A DNA stretch of 64,000 bases from positions 248,001 through 312,000 of the forward strand of contig NZ_ANAH02000007.1 in the NCBI RefSeq assembly GCF_000335475.2. Direction: 5' to 3'. The notes under the pieces are model-generated. The model saw only the letters and a list, made by a program, of their open reading frames with translations, searched no databases and had not been told where the DNA came from. Of this stretch, positions 35,677-44,131 are shown in pieces (within the stretch, counting starts at the first letter, position 1; each line of letters begins with the position of its first letter). The stretch comes from Cystobacter fuscus DSM 2262. GTDB lineage: Bacteria; Myxococcota; Myxococcia; Myxococcales; Myxococcaceae. The translations under genes were made by a program, and so were the position numbers.

Positions 35677-37002
35677 ATGGCTCCGCCCCTCACCTCCGAA
35701 CAGGCCCTCGCGCTCGCGCCCGACTCCTCCGTGGCCGCCTCTGGCCAGAAGCTCGCGCGGGAGCGGGAGTGGAAGCTCCTGGGCCACGGCGAGCGCGCCG
35801 CCTGGGGCGAGTGCCAGGGCAGCGCGCTGTACCAGGTGCGCATCGATCTGTCGGATCTCACCCCGTCGTGCACGTGCCCCAGCCGCAAGATTCCCTGCAA
35901 GCACTGCATCGGGTTGCTGCTGCTGCTCGCCGCGGAACGCCTGCCCCAGGCCGCGACGCCCCCCTGGGTGGAGGAGTGGCTCGCCAAACGCTCCGCGGCC
36001 GCCGAGCGCAAGGCGACGAAGAAGGCGGCGCCCGCGGCGGAAGGCGCCGCCCCCGTGGACACGAAGGCACGGGCGAAGCGCGCCTCCGAGCGCCAGGAGC
36101 GCATGGCCCGGGGCCTGGAGGCCCTGGGGCTGTGGATGGAGGATCTCGTGCGCGGGGGACTGGCCCGGCTCGACACGGCGGCGCCCGTGCATGAACAGGC
36201 GGCGCGGCTGGTGGACGCGGAGAGCCCGGGCCTCGCGGCGCAACTGCGTCTGCTCGCGGGAGAGCTGGAGGGGCGTCCCGAGCCCCGGCGCCTCGTGGAG
36301 CGGCTCGGGCGGATCGCCCTCGTCGTCGAGGCCTGGCGCAAGCTGGAGCAGCTTCCCGAGCCCCTCGCGGCGGATGTCCAGGCGCGGGTAGGTGCCCCGC
36401 TGCGCGACGAGGACGTGCTCGCCCGCGGCGAGCGACTCCAGGACACCTGGGCCGTCGTCAGCCAGGAGCTGGACGACTCGGCGCACGTGCGCGAGCAACG
36501 CACGTGGCTGCTCGGCACCACCCAGGGCCGGACGGCCCGCGTCCTCCAGTTCGCGGTCGGGGCCTCCGGGCAGTTCTCCGAGAAGCTCATTCCGGGCACC
36601 GCCTTCGACGCGGAACTCGTGTACTGGCCGAGCGCGGCGCCCCAGCGGGCGAAGGTCCTGGAACGACGGGGAGATCTCCGGCCCTGGACGGGCGCCCTGC
36701 CCTCGCTCTCGCTCGACGCGCTCCAGCGGCGCTTCGCCGAGGAGCTGGCCCGGCAACCCTTCCAGGAGCGCATGGCGGCGATGCTGGGCGGCGTCGTCCC
36801 CGTGCTGGAGAACGAGGAGCGCATGTGGCTGCGAGACGCCACGGGCGCGGCGCTCCGACTCGGCCCGTGTGACCGGTGGAAGCTGCTGGCGCTCTCGGGC
36901 GGCCACCCGGTGGACGTGTTCGGCGAATGGGATGGGGAACGGCTGCGTCCGCTGAGCGTGCTCGTGGACGGAACGCTGTACGCCCTGGGAGGCGCGCGGT
37001 GA
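35677..37002 (+). CDS. SWIM zinc-finger protein (first gene of MoxR/VWA operon)
   Basis: The 441-aa protein has a SWIM zinc finger, Cys65-x-Cys67 ... Cys74-x-His76 (SCTCPSRKIPCKHCIG), followed by a Lys/Ala-rich linker and a long C-terminal region of unknown fold. SWIM fingers bind DNA or proteins. It resembles E. coli YehQ by domain and context. It heads a five-gene operon; its TGA overlaps the next gene's GTG. Function of this gene set has not been settled, to my knowledge. Confidence 0.82.
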   Translation: MAPPLTSEQALALAPDSSVAASGQKLAREREWKLLGHGERAAWGECQGSALYQVRIDLSDLTPSCTCPSRKIPCKHCIGLLLLLAAERLPQAATPPWVEEWLAKRSAAAERKATKKAAPAAEGAAPVDTKARAKRASERQERMARGLEALGLWMEDLVRGGLARLDTAAPVHEQAARLVDAESPGLAAQLRLLAGELEGRPEPRRLVERLGRIALVVEAWRKLEQLPEPLAADVQARVGAPLRDEDVLARGERLQDTWAVVSQELDDSAHVREQRTWLLGTTQGRTARVLQFAVGASGQFSEKLIPGTAFDAELVYWPSAAPQRAKVLERRGDLRPWTGALPSLSLDALQRRFAEELARQPFQERMAAMLGGVVPVLENEERMWLRDATGAALRLGPCDRWKLLALSGGHPVDVFGEWDGERLRPLSVLVDGTLYALGGAR

Positions 37003-38504
37003 ACGATCTGGATGCATTGACGCGCCTCGCGTTCCTGGGCACCGCCCACGCGCCCGAGCCCGACTCCCTGGGAGGCGTGGAGGGCCAGACGGCGCGTGCC
37101 CTGAGCGCCCTGTCCGTGGAGAAGCGGGTGCTGCTCGCGGCCGGAGCGCGGGGCGTGGCGCGGGCCGCGGGTGGCCGCCTGTCCCAGCTCGGCCCGCCCG
37201 GGGAAGCGGCACCGCCCGACACCCTGGAAGTCTGTCCTCCCCGCGTGAGCGCCCTCCTGGTGGAGGTCATGGCCGCCGCGGACGCCGAGATGCTGCGGGC
37301 GATCCTCGAGCGGATGGCCCACGTGCGCCGCCGCCTTCCCCCGGAGCTGCTGCCCCGCCTGCTCGGATTCAAGGGACCGATGCGCGAGGCGATCGTTCCG
37401 GTGCTGGGCGAGCGGGGCCAGTGGCTCGCCCGTCTCCACCCCGAATGGCGCTCCGCGCGGACCGGCACTGGCACCTCCCCCGAAGAGGCCGAGCGCGTGT
37501 GGGCGGAGGGGACCTTCGAGGAGCGGCGCACGATGCTCGAGCAGACCCGGCTCACGGAGCCGGCCCGCGCCCGTGCCTGGCTCCAGGGCACCTTCGCCCA
37601 GGAGAAGAGCGATCACCGCGTCCGCTTCCTCTCCAGCCTGAAGCAGGGACTCTCCCCGGAGGACGAGGCCCTGTTGGAGCTGGGCCGCAAGGATCGCGCG
37701 GCCGGGGTGCGCGAGGTGGCGAGGGAGCTGCTCTCCCGGCTGCCCACGTCCGCCTTCGCGCGACGCATGGAGGAGCGGGCCCGGGCGGTGCTGCACTGGG
37801 AAGCGCCCGGGACGATCCGCGTCCGCTTCCCCGCGAAGTGGGACGCCGAGGCCGAGCGCGATGGTCTGGACAAGCCGCCCGCCGGCATCGGCCAGAGCGA
37901 GCACTGGCTCCAGCGGCTCCTGTCGGCCCTGCCCCTGTCCACCTGGGAGAACGCGTTCGGCGCCACGCCGGAGCAGCTCGTCGCCGCCGCCGGGCGGAGC
38001 GAGGATGGCATTGGAGTCTCGGTGGGCTGGGCCCACGCGATGCACCTGGGTGCCTCGCCGGCCTGGGCCTCCGCCCTGTTCGACTTCTGGGCCCGTCAGA
38101 ATCCCAAGGTGCTCCCGCCCGAGCGCGCGGAGAACCTGGCGTCCACGCTGTTCGAGGCCCTGCCTCCCCCGGAGCGAGCCGGGCACACCCTGCGCGTGTT
38201 CCGCGGAGCCCAGGCCCTGCCCCCGCTGGAACGCGCCCTCGCCCTGACGCCCGCGCCCTGGCCGGAGGAGCTCGCCCGGGCCTGGCTCTCGGCCCTTCGT
38301 CAGCAGCACGACGCGACGCCCCGGGCGCTGGCGTTGCTCGGAGTCCTCTCCCGCTCCGCGCTCATCCTGCCCGCGGCGTGTCTCGCCGCCGCCGCCGAGC
38401 CCATCGACCTGCCCGCCCCCCTGTCCTACTGGCAGCGGGAACTCCACCGCTTCCAGACGAGCGTCTCGCTCTGCCGGACCCTTCACGAGGAGCTGAAACC
38501 GTGA
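36999..38504 (+). CDS. DUF5691-like protein of MoxR/VWA operon
   Basis: The 501-aa product begins VNDLDALTRLAFLGTAHAPE at GTG 36999, overlapping the SWIM gene stop as GTGA. It is almost wholly helical, with repeat-like segments (AEMLRAILERMAHVRRRLPP, ELLPRLLGFKGPMREAIVPV), suggesting an alpha-solenoid scaffold. I place it in DUF5691 from context and general look rather than a defining motif. It has no signal peptide or membrane segment. Confidence 0.7.
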   Translation: MNDLDALTRLAFLGTAHAPEPDSLGGVEGQTARALSALSVEKRVLLAAGARGVARAAGGRLSQLGPPGEAAPPDTLEVCPPRVSALLVEVMAAADAEMLRAILERMAHVRRRLPPELLPRLLGFKGPMREAIVPVLGERGQWLARLHPEWRSARTGTGTSPEEAERVWAEGTFEERRTMLEQTRLTEPARARAWLQGTFAQEKSDHRVRFLSSLKQGLSPEDEALLELGRKDRAAGVREVARELLSRLPTSAFARRMEERARAVLHWEAPGTIRVRFPAKWDAEAERDGLDKPPAGIGQSEHWLQRLLSALPLSTWENAFGATPEQLVAAAGRSEDGIGVSVGWAHAMHLGASPAWASALFDFWARQNPKVLPPERAENLASTLFEALPPPERAGHTLRVFRGAQALPPLERALALTPAPWPEELARAWLSALRQQHDATPRALALLGVLSRSALILPAACLAAAAEPIDLPAPLSYWQRELHRFQTSVSLCRTLHEELKP

Positions 38505-39586
38505 CCGCCACCGCCCTTCTCCGTCAGCACGCCGAGCAGCAATACGCCGAGGAACTGGCCGCGCTCGCCCGGGCGGACGACCGGCCCAAGCCCCAGGGCT
38601 GGACGCTCTCGCCCTGGGCCGTGCGCCTCTACCTGCTCGGAGGCACGCTGCCCGACGGCTTCCGGGTGAGCGCCAAGTACATCGGCAACGCGCGGCTGGT
38701 GGAGATCGCCGTGGCGACGCTCGCCACCGACCGGGCCCTGCTGCTCTACGGCGTGCCCGGCACCGCCAAGTCCTGGCTGAGCGAGCACCTGGCCGCCGCC
38801 ATCTGTGGGGACTCGACGCTGCTCGTGCAGGGCACGGCGGGCACGGACGAAGCGGCCCTGCGCTATGGCTGGAACTACGCGCGGCTGCTCGCGGAGGGCC
38901 CCTCGGAGAAGGCCATGGTCCCGAGCCCCATCATGCGCGCCATGCGCGAGGGGAGGCTCGCCCGCATCGAGGAGCTGACGCGCATGCCGGGCGAGGTGCA
39001 GGACGCCCTCATCACCCTGCTCAGCGAGAAGACGCTCCCCATTCCGGAGCTGTCCAGCGAGGTGCAGGCCCGCGCGGGCTTCAACGTCATCGCCACGGCG
39101 AACAACCGAGACCGGGGCGTGAACGAGCTGTCGAGCGCCCTGCTGCGCCGCTTCAACACGGTGGTGCTACCCACCCCCGACTCGCTGGAGCAGGAGGTGG
39201 AGATCGTCGAGAAGCGCGTGGCCGAGATGGGACGCACCCTGGCGCTGCCCGCGGAGAAGCCCGCGCTGGAGGAGATCCGCCGGGTGGTCACCCTCTTCCG
39301 CGAGCTGCGTGGAGGCGCGACGCTGGATGGGACGATGAAGCTCAAGACGCCCTCGGGCGCGCTGTCCACGGCCGAGGTCATCTCCGTGATGAACGGGGGC
39401 CTGGCCATGGCGGGCTACTACGGGGACGGTGTGCTCCGGGCGCCGGACCTGGCCGCGGGCCTCACGGGCGCCATCGTGAAGGATCCGGTGCAGGACCGGG
39501 TGGTGTGGCTGGAGTACCTCAAGACGGTGGTGAAGGAGCGTGAGGGGTGGAAGGACCTCTACCGCGCCTGCATGGAGGTCCTGTGA
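38501..39586 (+). CDS. MoxR-type AAA+ ATPase
   Basis: The 361-aa MoxR-like ATPase has Walker A GVPGTAKSW, a sensor-1-like FNVIATANNRDRGVNELSSA and an arginine finger region LLRRFN. MoxR ATPases act as chaperones that remodel partner proteins, usually with a VWA-domain protein; one is encoded two genes downstream. The start is GTG 38501, overlapping the DUF5691 stop (GTGA), with GAGGAGCTG upstream. It resembles E. coli YehL by type and setting. Confidence 0.88.
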   Translation: MTATALLRQHAEQQYAEELAALARADDRPKPQGWTLSPWAVRLYLLGGTLPDGFRVSAKYIGNARLVEIAVATLATDRALLLYGVPGTAKSWLSEHLAAAICGDSTLLVQGTAGTDEAALRYGWNYARLLAEGPSEKAMVPSPIMRAMREGRLARIEELTRMPGEVQDALITLLSEKTLPIPELSSEVQARAGFNVIATANNRDRGVNELSSALLRRFNTVVLPTPDSLEQEVEIVEKRVAEMGRTLALPAEKPALEEIRRVVTLFRELRGGATLDGTMKLKTPSGALSTAEVISVMNGGLAMAGYYGDGVLRAPDLAAGLTGAIVKDPVQDRVVWLEYLKTVVKEREGWKDLYRACMEVL

Positions 39587-41814
39587 GCGCGGAGCCGGGC
39601 GCGGCCGTTCATGTGCTCGGCGTGCGGCACCATGGGCCCGGCAGCGCGCGCGGCGTGCGCTCCGCGCTGGAAGCGCTCCAACCCGACGTGGTGCTCATCG
39701 AGGGCCCTCCCGACGCGGACGAACTCCTGCCGCTCGCGGCCCAGGCGGGGATGAAGCCGCCGGTGGCGCTGCTCGTCTACGCGCTCGACACGCCCGCGCA
39801 CGCCGTCTTCTACCCGTTCGCCGTCTTCTCTCCGGAGTGGCAGGCCGTCCAGTACGCCCTGGGGCGCTCGCTGCCGGTGCGCTTCATCGACCTGCCCCAG
39901 GCGCACCAGCTCGTGCCCGAGGCCCTGGCCCAGGAGAAGGCGGAGCCGCCCCGGGAGGATGCGCTCGGGGGACTCGCGCGAGCGGCCGGCCACGAGGAGG
40001 GCGAGGCGTGGTGGGAGCAGCTCATCGAGCAGCGCCAGGACGCGCGGGGTGTCTTCGAGGCGGTGCTGGAGGCGATGACGGCCGTGCGCGAGGTGGGGGG
40101 CGACATTCCCGCGCGCGAGGCCCTGCGCGAGGCGCACATGCGGCGCTGCATCCGCCAGGCGCGGAAGGAGGGCTTCCAGCGGATCGCCGTCGTGTGTGGC
40201 GCGTGGCATGCCCCGGCGCTCGTCCAGGCACGGCCCGCGCGCGAGGACGACGCGTTGCTCAAGGGCCTGCCGAAGACGAAGGTGGCGGCCACGTGGATTC
40301 CCTGGACGTATGACCGGCTCGGCTGGCGCAGCGGGTACGGCGCGGGCGTGGACTCCCCCGGGTGGTACGCGCACCTGTGGCTCACCCCCGAGCGGCCGGT
40401 GAGCACCTGGGCGGCACGCATCGCGCAACTCCTGCGCGGCGAGGGATTGGACGCATCGTCCGCGAGCGTCATCGAGACAGTGCGGCTGGCCGAGGCGCTC
40501 GCGGCGCTGCGGGGGCGGAGCGCGGTGGGGTTGGGAGAGCTGCGCGACGCCGCGCTCAGCGTGCTGTGCGAGGGGGACGCGACCCCGCTGACGCTCGTGC
40601 ACGACCGGTTGGAGGTGGGCACGGGCCTGGGCGAGGTGCCCTCCGACGTGCCCGCGGTGCCGCTCGCGAGGGACCTGGCCGCGCTGCAGAAGTCGCTGCG
40701 CCTGCCGCCCACGTCCGAGAGCAAGCTCCTGGAGTTGGACCTGCGCAAGGAGCTCGACCGGGGCCGGAGCCGGCTCTTGCACCGGCTGCGGCTGCTCGAC
40801 ATTCCCTGGGGCACGCCCGAGGACGACACGCGCAACGCGAAGGGCACCTTCCGCGAGAACTGGCGCGTGAAGTGGGAGCCCGAGCTGGCCGTGCGCGTCG
40901 TGGAGGCGAGCCTCTTCGGCAACACGGTGGAGTCGGCGGCCACGGGCCGGGTGAAGACCCGTGCCGCCGAGGCCAAGGAGCTGGACACGCTGACGGCCCT
41001 GCTCGAGGCGAGCCTCCTCGCGGAGCTGTCCGCGTCCATCGACACCGTGCTGGGCCATGTGCAGGAGCTCTCCACGCGCTCGGCGGACGTGCCGAAGCTG
41101 ATGGAGGCCTTCCCTCCCCTGGTGCGCACGGTGCGCTACGGCAGCGTCCGGGAGACGCCCACCGAGCCCATCCTCGCCATCATCCACGGGCTGCTCGAGC
41201 GCATCTTCATCGGGTTGCCCGGGGCGTGCGTCGCGTTGGACGAAGACGCCGCGCGCGAGCGCCATGGCCAGTTGAGCGCCCTGCACGCCGCGTTGGTGCT
41301 GCTGGAGGACAAGGCGCGTCTGGAGGAGTGGTCCCAGGCCTTGGAGGGGCTCGTGCAGCGGGACGCGGTGCACGGACTGCTGCGCGGAGCGGCGCTGCGG
41401 CTGCGAGTGGAGATGGGCCACGTGGAGGACGCCGTGCTGGGCCCACTCGCCCGGAAGGCACTGTCACCGGCGGTGCCCCCCGCCGAGGCGGCCGCGTGGC
41501 TGGAGGGGCTCGTCACCGGGAGCGCGCTGCTGCTGCTGCACCGCGACGAGTTGTGGGCGGCGCTCGACGGCTGGCTCTCCGGCCTCACGCGGGAGACCTT
41601 CGTCGAGCAGCTTCCCCTGGTACGGCGTGCGTTCTCGCGCTTCGGAGCGGCCGAGCGGCGCGCCATGGCGGAGCGCATCCGGCGGCCCTCCATGGCGCCG
41701 GGAGCGGCCCGGGGCACGAGGGCTGGAGACGATCTGGATCCCGAGCGCGTGGCTCAGGTGCTGCCCGTGCTGTCGCTCATCTTGGGAGTGAGGCTCGATG
41801 AAAACCTCGGATGA
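39583..41814 (+). CDS. DUF5682 protein with TraB/Tiki-like N-terminus
   Basis: The 743-aa protein starts at GTG 39583 (GTGA overlap with the ATPase gene). Its N-terminus, VHVLGVRHHGPGSARGVRSA followed by PDVVLIEGPPDADELLPL, and a later IAVVCGAWHAPAL recall the TraB/ChaN/Tiki fold, whose members include metal-dependent proteases. The catalytic identity is inference. The C-terminal 450 residues are helical. It corresponds to E. coli YehM in context. The stop region overlaps the VWA gene by 17 bp. Confidence 0.75.
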   Translation: MSAEPGAAVHVLGVRHHGPGSARGVRSALEALQPDVVLIEGPPDADELLPLAAQAGMKPPVALLVYALDTPAHAVFYPFAVFSPEWQAVQYALGRSLPVRFIDLPQAHQLVPEALAQEKAEPPREDALGGLARAAGHEEGEAWWEQLIEQRQDARGVFEAVLEAMTAVREVGGDIPAREALREAHMRRCIRQARKEGFQRIAVVCGAWHAPALVQARPAREDDALLKGLPKTKVAATWIPWTYDRLGWRSGYGAGVDSPGWYAHLWLTPERPVSTWAARIAQLLRGEGLDASSASVIETVRLAEALAALRGRSAVGLGELRDAALSVLCEGDATPLTLVHDRLEVGTGLGEVPSDVPAVPLARDLAALQKSLRLPPTSESKLLELDLRKELDRGRSRLLHRLRLLDIPWGTPEDDTRNAKGTFRENWRVKWEPELAVRVVEASLFGNTVESAATGRVKTRAAEAKELDTLTALLEASLLAELSASIDTVLGHVQELSTRSADVPKLMEAFPPLVRTVRYGSVRETPTEPILAIIHGLLERIFIGLPGACVALDEDAARERHGQLSALHAALVLLEDKARLEEWSQALEGLVQRDAVHGLLRGAALRLRVEMGHVEDAVLGPLARKALSPAVPPAEAAAWLEGLVTGSALLLLHRDELWAALDGWLSGLTRETFVEQLPLVRRAFSRFGAAERRAMAERIRRPSMAPGAARGTRAGDDLDPERVAQVLPVLSLILGVRLDENLG

Positions 41815-42949
41815 AGAGCGGCTGGAGCGTTGGCGGCTGGTGTTGGGGCAGCCGGCGCAGGAATCGCTGGGGGTGTCGCTCGGGGAGACCGAGCGGAGCA
41901 TGGATAAAACCCTCGAGGCGCTGTACGACTCCGAGCGCAAGGCGGGACTCGGCGCGTCCTCGCCGCAGGTGGCGCGCTGGCTCGGGGACATCCGCGAGTA
42001 CTTCCCCGCGCCCGTGGTGCGCGTCATGCAGGGGGATGCGATGGCGCGGCTCGGGCTGACAGAGATGTTGCTCCAGCCGGAGATGCTGGCGGCGGTGGAG
42101 CCGGACGTGCAGCTCGTGGCCACGCTCTTGTCCTTGCGCAAGGTCATCCCCCAGAAGACGAAGGAGACAGCGCGCCGGGTGGTGCGCAAGGTGGTGGACG
42201 AGCTGGAGCGGCGGCTGCGGGCCCCCACCGAGCGGGCGGTGCGGGGAGCGCTGTCACGGGCCTCGCGCACGCGCCGGCCGAGGGCCGCGGAGATCGACTG
42301 GGACCGGACGCTGCGGGCCAACCTGGGCAACTATCTGCCCGAGCGCAAGAGTATGGTGGTGGAGAAGCTGGTGGGCCACGGGCGCAAGCGCTCGAGCCTG
42401 CGGGACGTGGTGCTGTGCATCGACCAGAGTGGCTCCATGGCGGCGTCGGTCGTCTACTCGAGCATCTTCGGCGCGGTGCTCGCGTCCCTGCGGGCGGTGT
42501 CCACGAAGATGGTGCTCTTCGACACGGCGGTGGTGGACCTGAGCGAGCAGTTGTCGGACCCGGTGGACCTGCTGTTCGGCACCCAGCTCGGAGGGGGCAC
42601 GGACATCGACCAGGCGCTCGGGTACTGCCAGCAGATCATCACCCGCCCGGCGCAGACCATCCTCGTGCTCGTCACGGACCTGTACGAGGGAGGCAACGCG
42701 CAGCGGATGCTCCAGCGGGCCGCCGCGCTCGTCCAGAGCGGCGTGACGGTCGTGTGCCTGCTCGCGTTGAGTGATCAGGGCACGCCCTCGCATGACCCGC
42801 ACCACGCGGCGCACTTCGCGGCGCTGGGCATCCCCACCTTCGCGTGCACGCCGGACCTCTTCCCGGAACTCATGGCCGCGGCGCTTCAACGCAAGGACCT
42901 GCGCGCCTGGGCTTCACGCCAGGAACTCCAGGTGGCCCGCCCGGGGTGA
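41798..42949 (+). CDS. VWA-domain (CoxE-like) protein, MoxR partner
   Basis: The 383-aa protein has a C-terminal von Willebrand A domain with a complete MIDAS: Asp209-x-Ser211-x-Ser213 (CIDQSGSM), the Thr in GGGTDIDQAL and Asp in LVTDLYEGG. The N-terminal 200 residues are helical, including VRKVVDELERRL and an Arg-rich stretch near residue 160. VWA proteins of this type bind targets through a divalent metal and are remodelled by MoxR ATPases. It resembles E. coli YehP. It is the last gene of the operon. Confidence 0.87.
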   Translation: MKTSDEERLERWRLVLGQPAQESLGVSLGETERSMDKTLEALYDSERKAGLGASSPQVARWLGDIREYFPAPVVRVMQGDAMARLGLTEMLLQPEMLAAVEPDVQLVATLLSLRKVIPQKTKETARRVVRKVVDELERRLRAPTERAVRGALSRASRTRRPRAAEIDWDRTLRANLGNYLPERKSMVVEKLVGHGRKRSSLRDVVLCIDQSGSMAASVVYSSIFGAVLASLRAVSTKMVLFDTAVVDLSEQLSDPVDLLFGTQLGGGTDIDQALGYCQQIITRPAQTILVLVTDLYEGGNAQRMLQRAAALVQSGVTVVCLLALSDQGTPSHDPHHAAHFAALGIPTFACTPDLFPELMAAALQRKDLRAWASRQELQVARPG

Positions 42950-42965
42950 GCGCGGCGGGGATGCG

Positions 42966-43703
42966 TCACGGAGTGACGATGGGCTTCAGAAGGCCCGCTC
43001 TGTCCAGCAGCCCCTGGACGCGCTGAGCGAGTTCGACGTGTTCGGGGTTGGAAACCGAGGCCGAGTCGGGCGTGAGGATGACGAGCATGCCTTTGTCCTC
43101 CACCGGCTCGATGCGAACGGGAGCGGGCAGCGGAGGCACCGTGCCCCGGCCGCGAGAGAAATACATGATCCAGCCCACGAAGGTCCCCGCGTCCCCCGTG
43201 GAGGTGATCTTGTCACGGAACATCGTTGACGAGGCGATGGCGCGCTCTGGATCCCAAGCCAGAACCATGCTCCGCACGAGGCCAGTGAGAACTGGCACGC
43301 TCAGAACCCGCTCCGAATTCGGCCCACGGCTTGGCAGGTTACATACACAAACGTTGCTCACGGCTTCCGAGTAGGCGCCGCATAAAAAATTGAAGCCGCT
43401 ATCCTCGTAGTCGGCACACACGCCGTTCCATGCCCAGACAGAGTAACCGAGTTCCTCGAATTGCCGATCCCTTCCTCGGCGGATCAGTTTTTCGAGTGAC
43501 TCTCGGGTAGATTCGACGGGACGAGATAGTGCGTCCTTTCGGGACCTGCCCTGTTCAAACCAGCGAGAGAAGGATGGGTCAACATTCGCCATGGCAGATA
43601 GGAAGACTTCTGCTCGCCGGGCACAATCCTCCGGTGACTCCTTTCGCGGCCCCCAATAAGCACCTGCATAGTACGAATCAATCCTTTGAAACTTCTTGGA
43701 CAT
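42966..43703 (-). CDS. Imm52-family immunity protein
   Basis: The 245-aa protein begins MSKKFQRIDSYYAGAYWGPR and continues ESPEDCARRAEVFLSAM and FSRWFEQGRSRKDALSRPV, matching the Imm52 immunity family of myxobacteria and other bacteria, which protects against REase-fold toxins such as Tox-REase-5. The start is ATG with AGGAG 8 bp upstream. Base composition is clearly lower in GC than the neighbours, a sign of transfer. The upstream gene should be the toxin but is only a 69-codon lipoprotein leader. The gene is convergent with the VWA operon. Family call is from N-terminal motif recall. Confidence 0.75.
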   Translation of the reverse strand: MSKKFQRIDSYYAGAYWGPRKESPEDCARRAEVFLSAMANVDPSFSRWFEQGRSRKDALSRPVESTRESLEKLIRRGRDRQFEELGYSVWAWNGVCADYEDSGFNFLCGAYSEAVSNVCVCNLPSRGPNSERVLSVPVLTGLVRSMVLAWDPERAIASSTMFRDKITSTGDAGTFVGWIMYFSRGRGTVPPLPAPVRIEPVEDKGMLVILTPDSASVSNPEHVELAQRVQGLLDRAGLLKPIVTP

Positions 43704-43713
43704 GAATATTCTC

Positions 43714-43923
43714 CTACAATGGCGAGGTATAAATTACTTCGATTCCGGTCACACCTTTGTCACCCCTGCCGCGGTTCAGTCGAGGCATCGGGCCCGACGC
43801 GGCACCCGGGCCGTGGTCCAGCAACGCACCGCCAGATGTCGTGGATACCGTCGCGCAACCCGTGGCCACGACAACGAGCCCCAGCAACAGGGCCACCCAC
43901 TTCCGTCCTCGCTCAGCGGACAT
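43714..43923 (-). pseudogene. Toxin lipoprotein leader, truncated before the toxin domain
   Basis: The 69-aa product MSAERGRKWVALLLGLVVVA-TGC is a lipoprotein signal with Cys23, followed by a short linker ending GVTGIEVIYTSPL, then TAG just before the Imm52 ribosome site. Intact toxin lipoproteins paired with Imm52 are several hundred residues long, so the catalytic part appears deleted while the leader and immunity gene stay in order. It might still be expressed as a small lipoprotein. Confidence 0.6.
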
Positions 43924-44131
43924 GCGCTCCCCCCAGCCCAAGGGGACAACGGCTCCCCCGGAAACGGCCTCTCGTCCAGTGCCGTGTCGCGCAGTATGCC
44001 GCCCCGCACGAAGACAGAGCGTGAGCCCTGTCTCGATCCCTGGGAATGTTGAGTCCCTCGGATCGCATTCGACGTGCTCGCGCGTGAACCCGATCCGCGC
44101 GCCCGTGCCCTGTGGCAAGCTCGCGGCCCGC

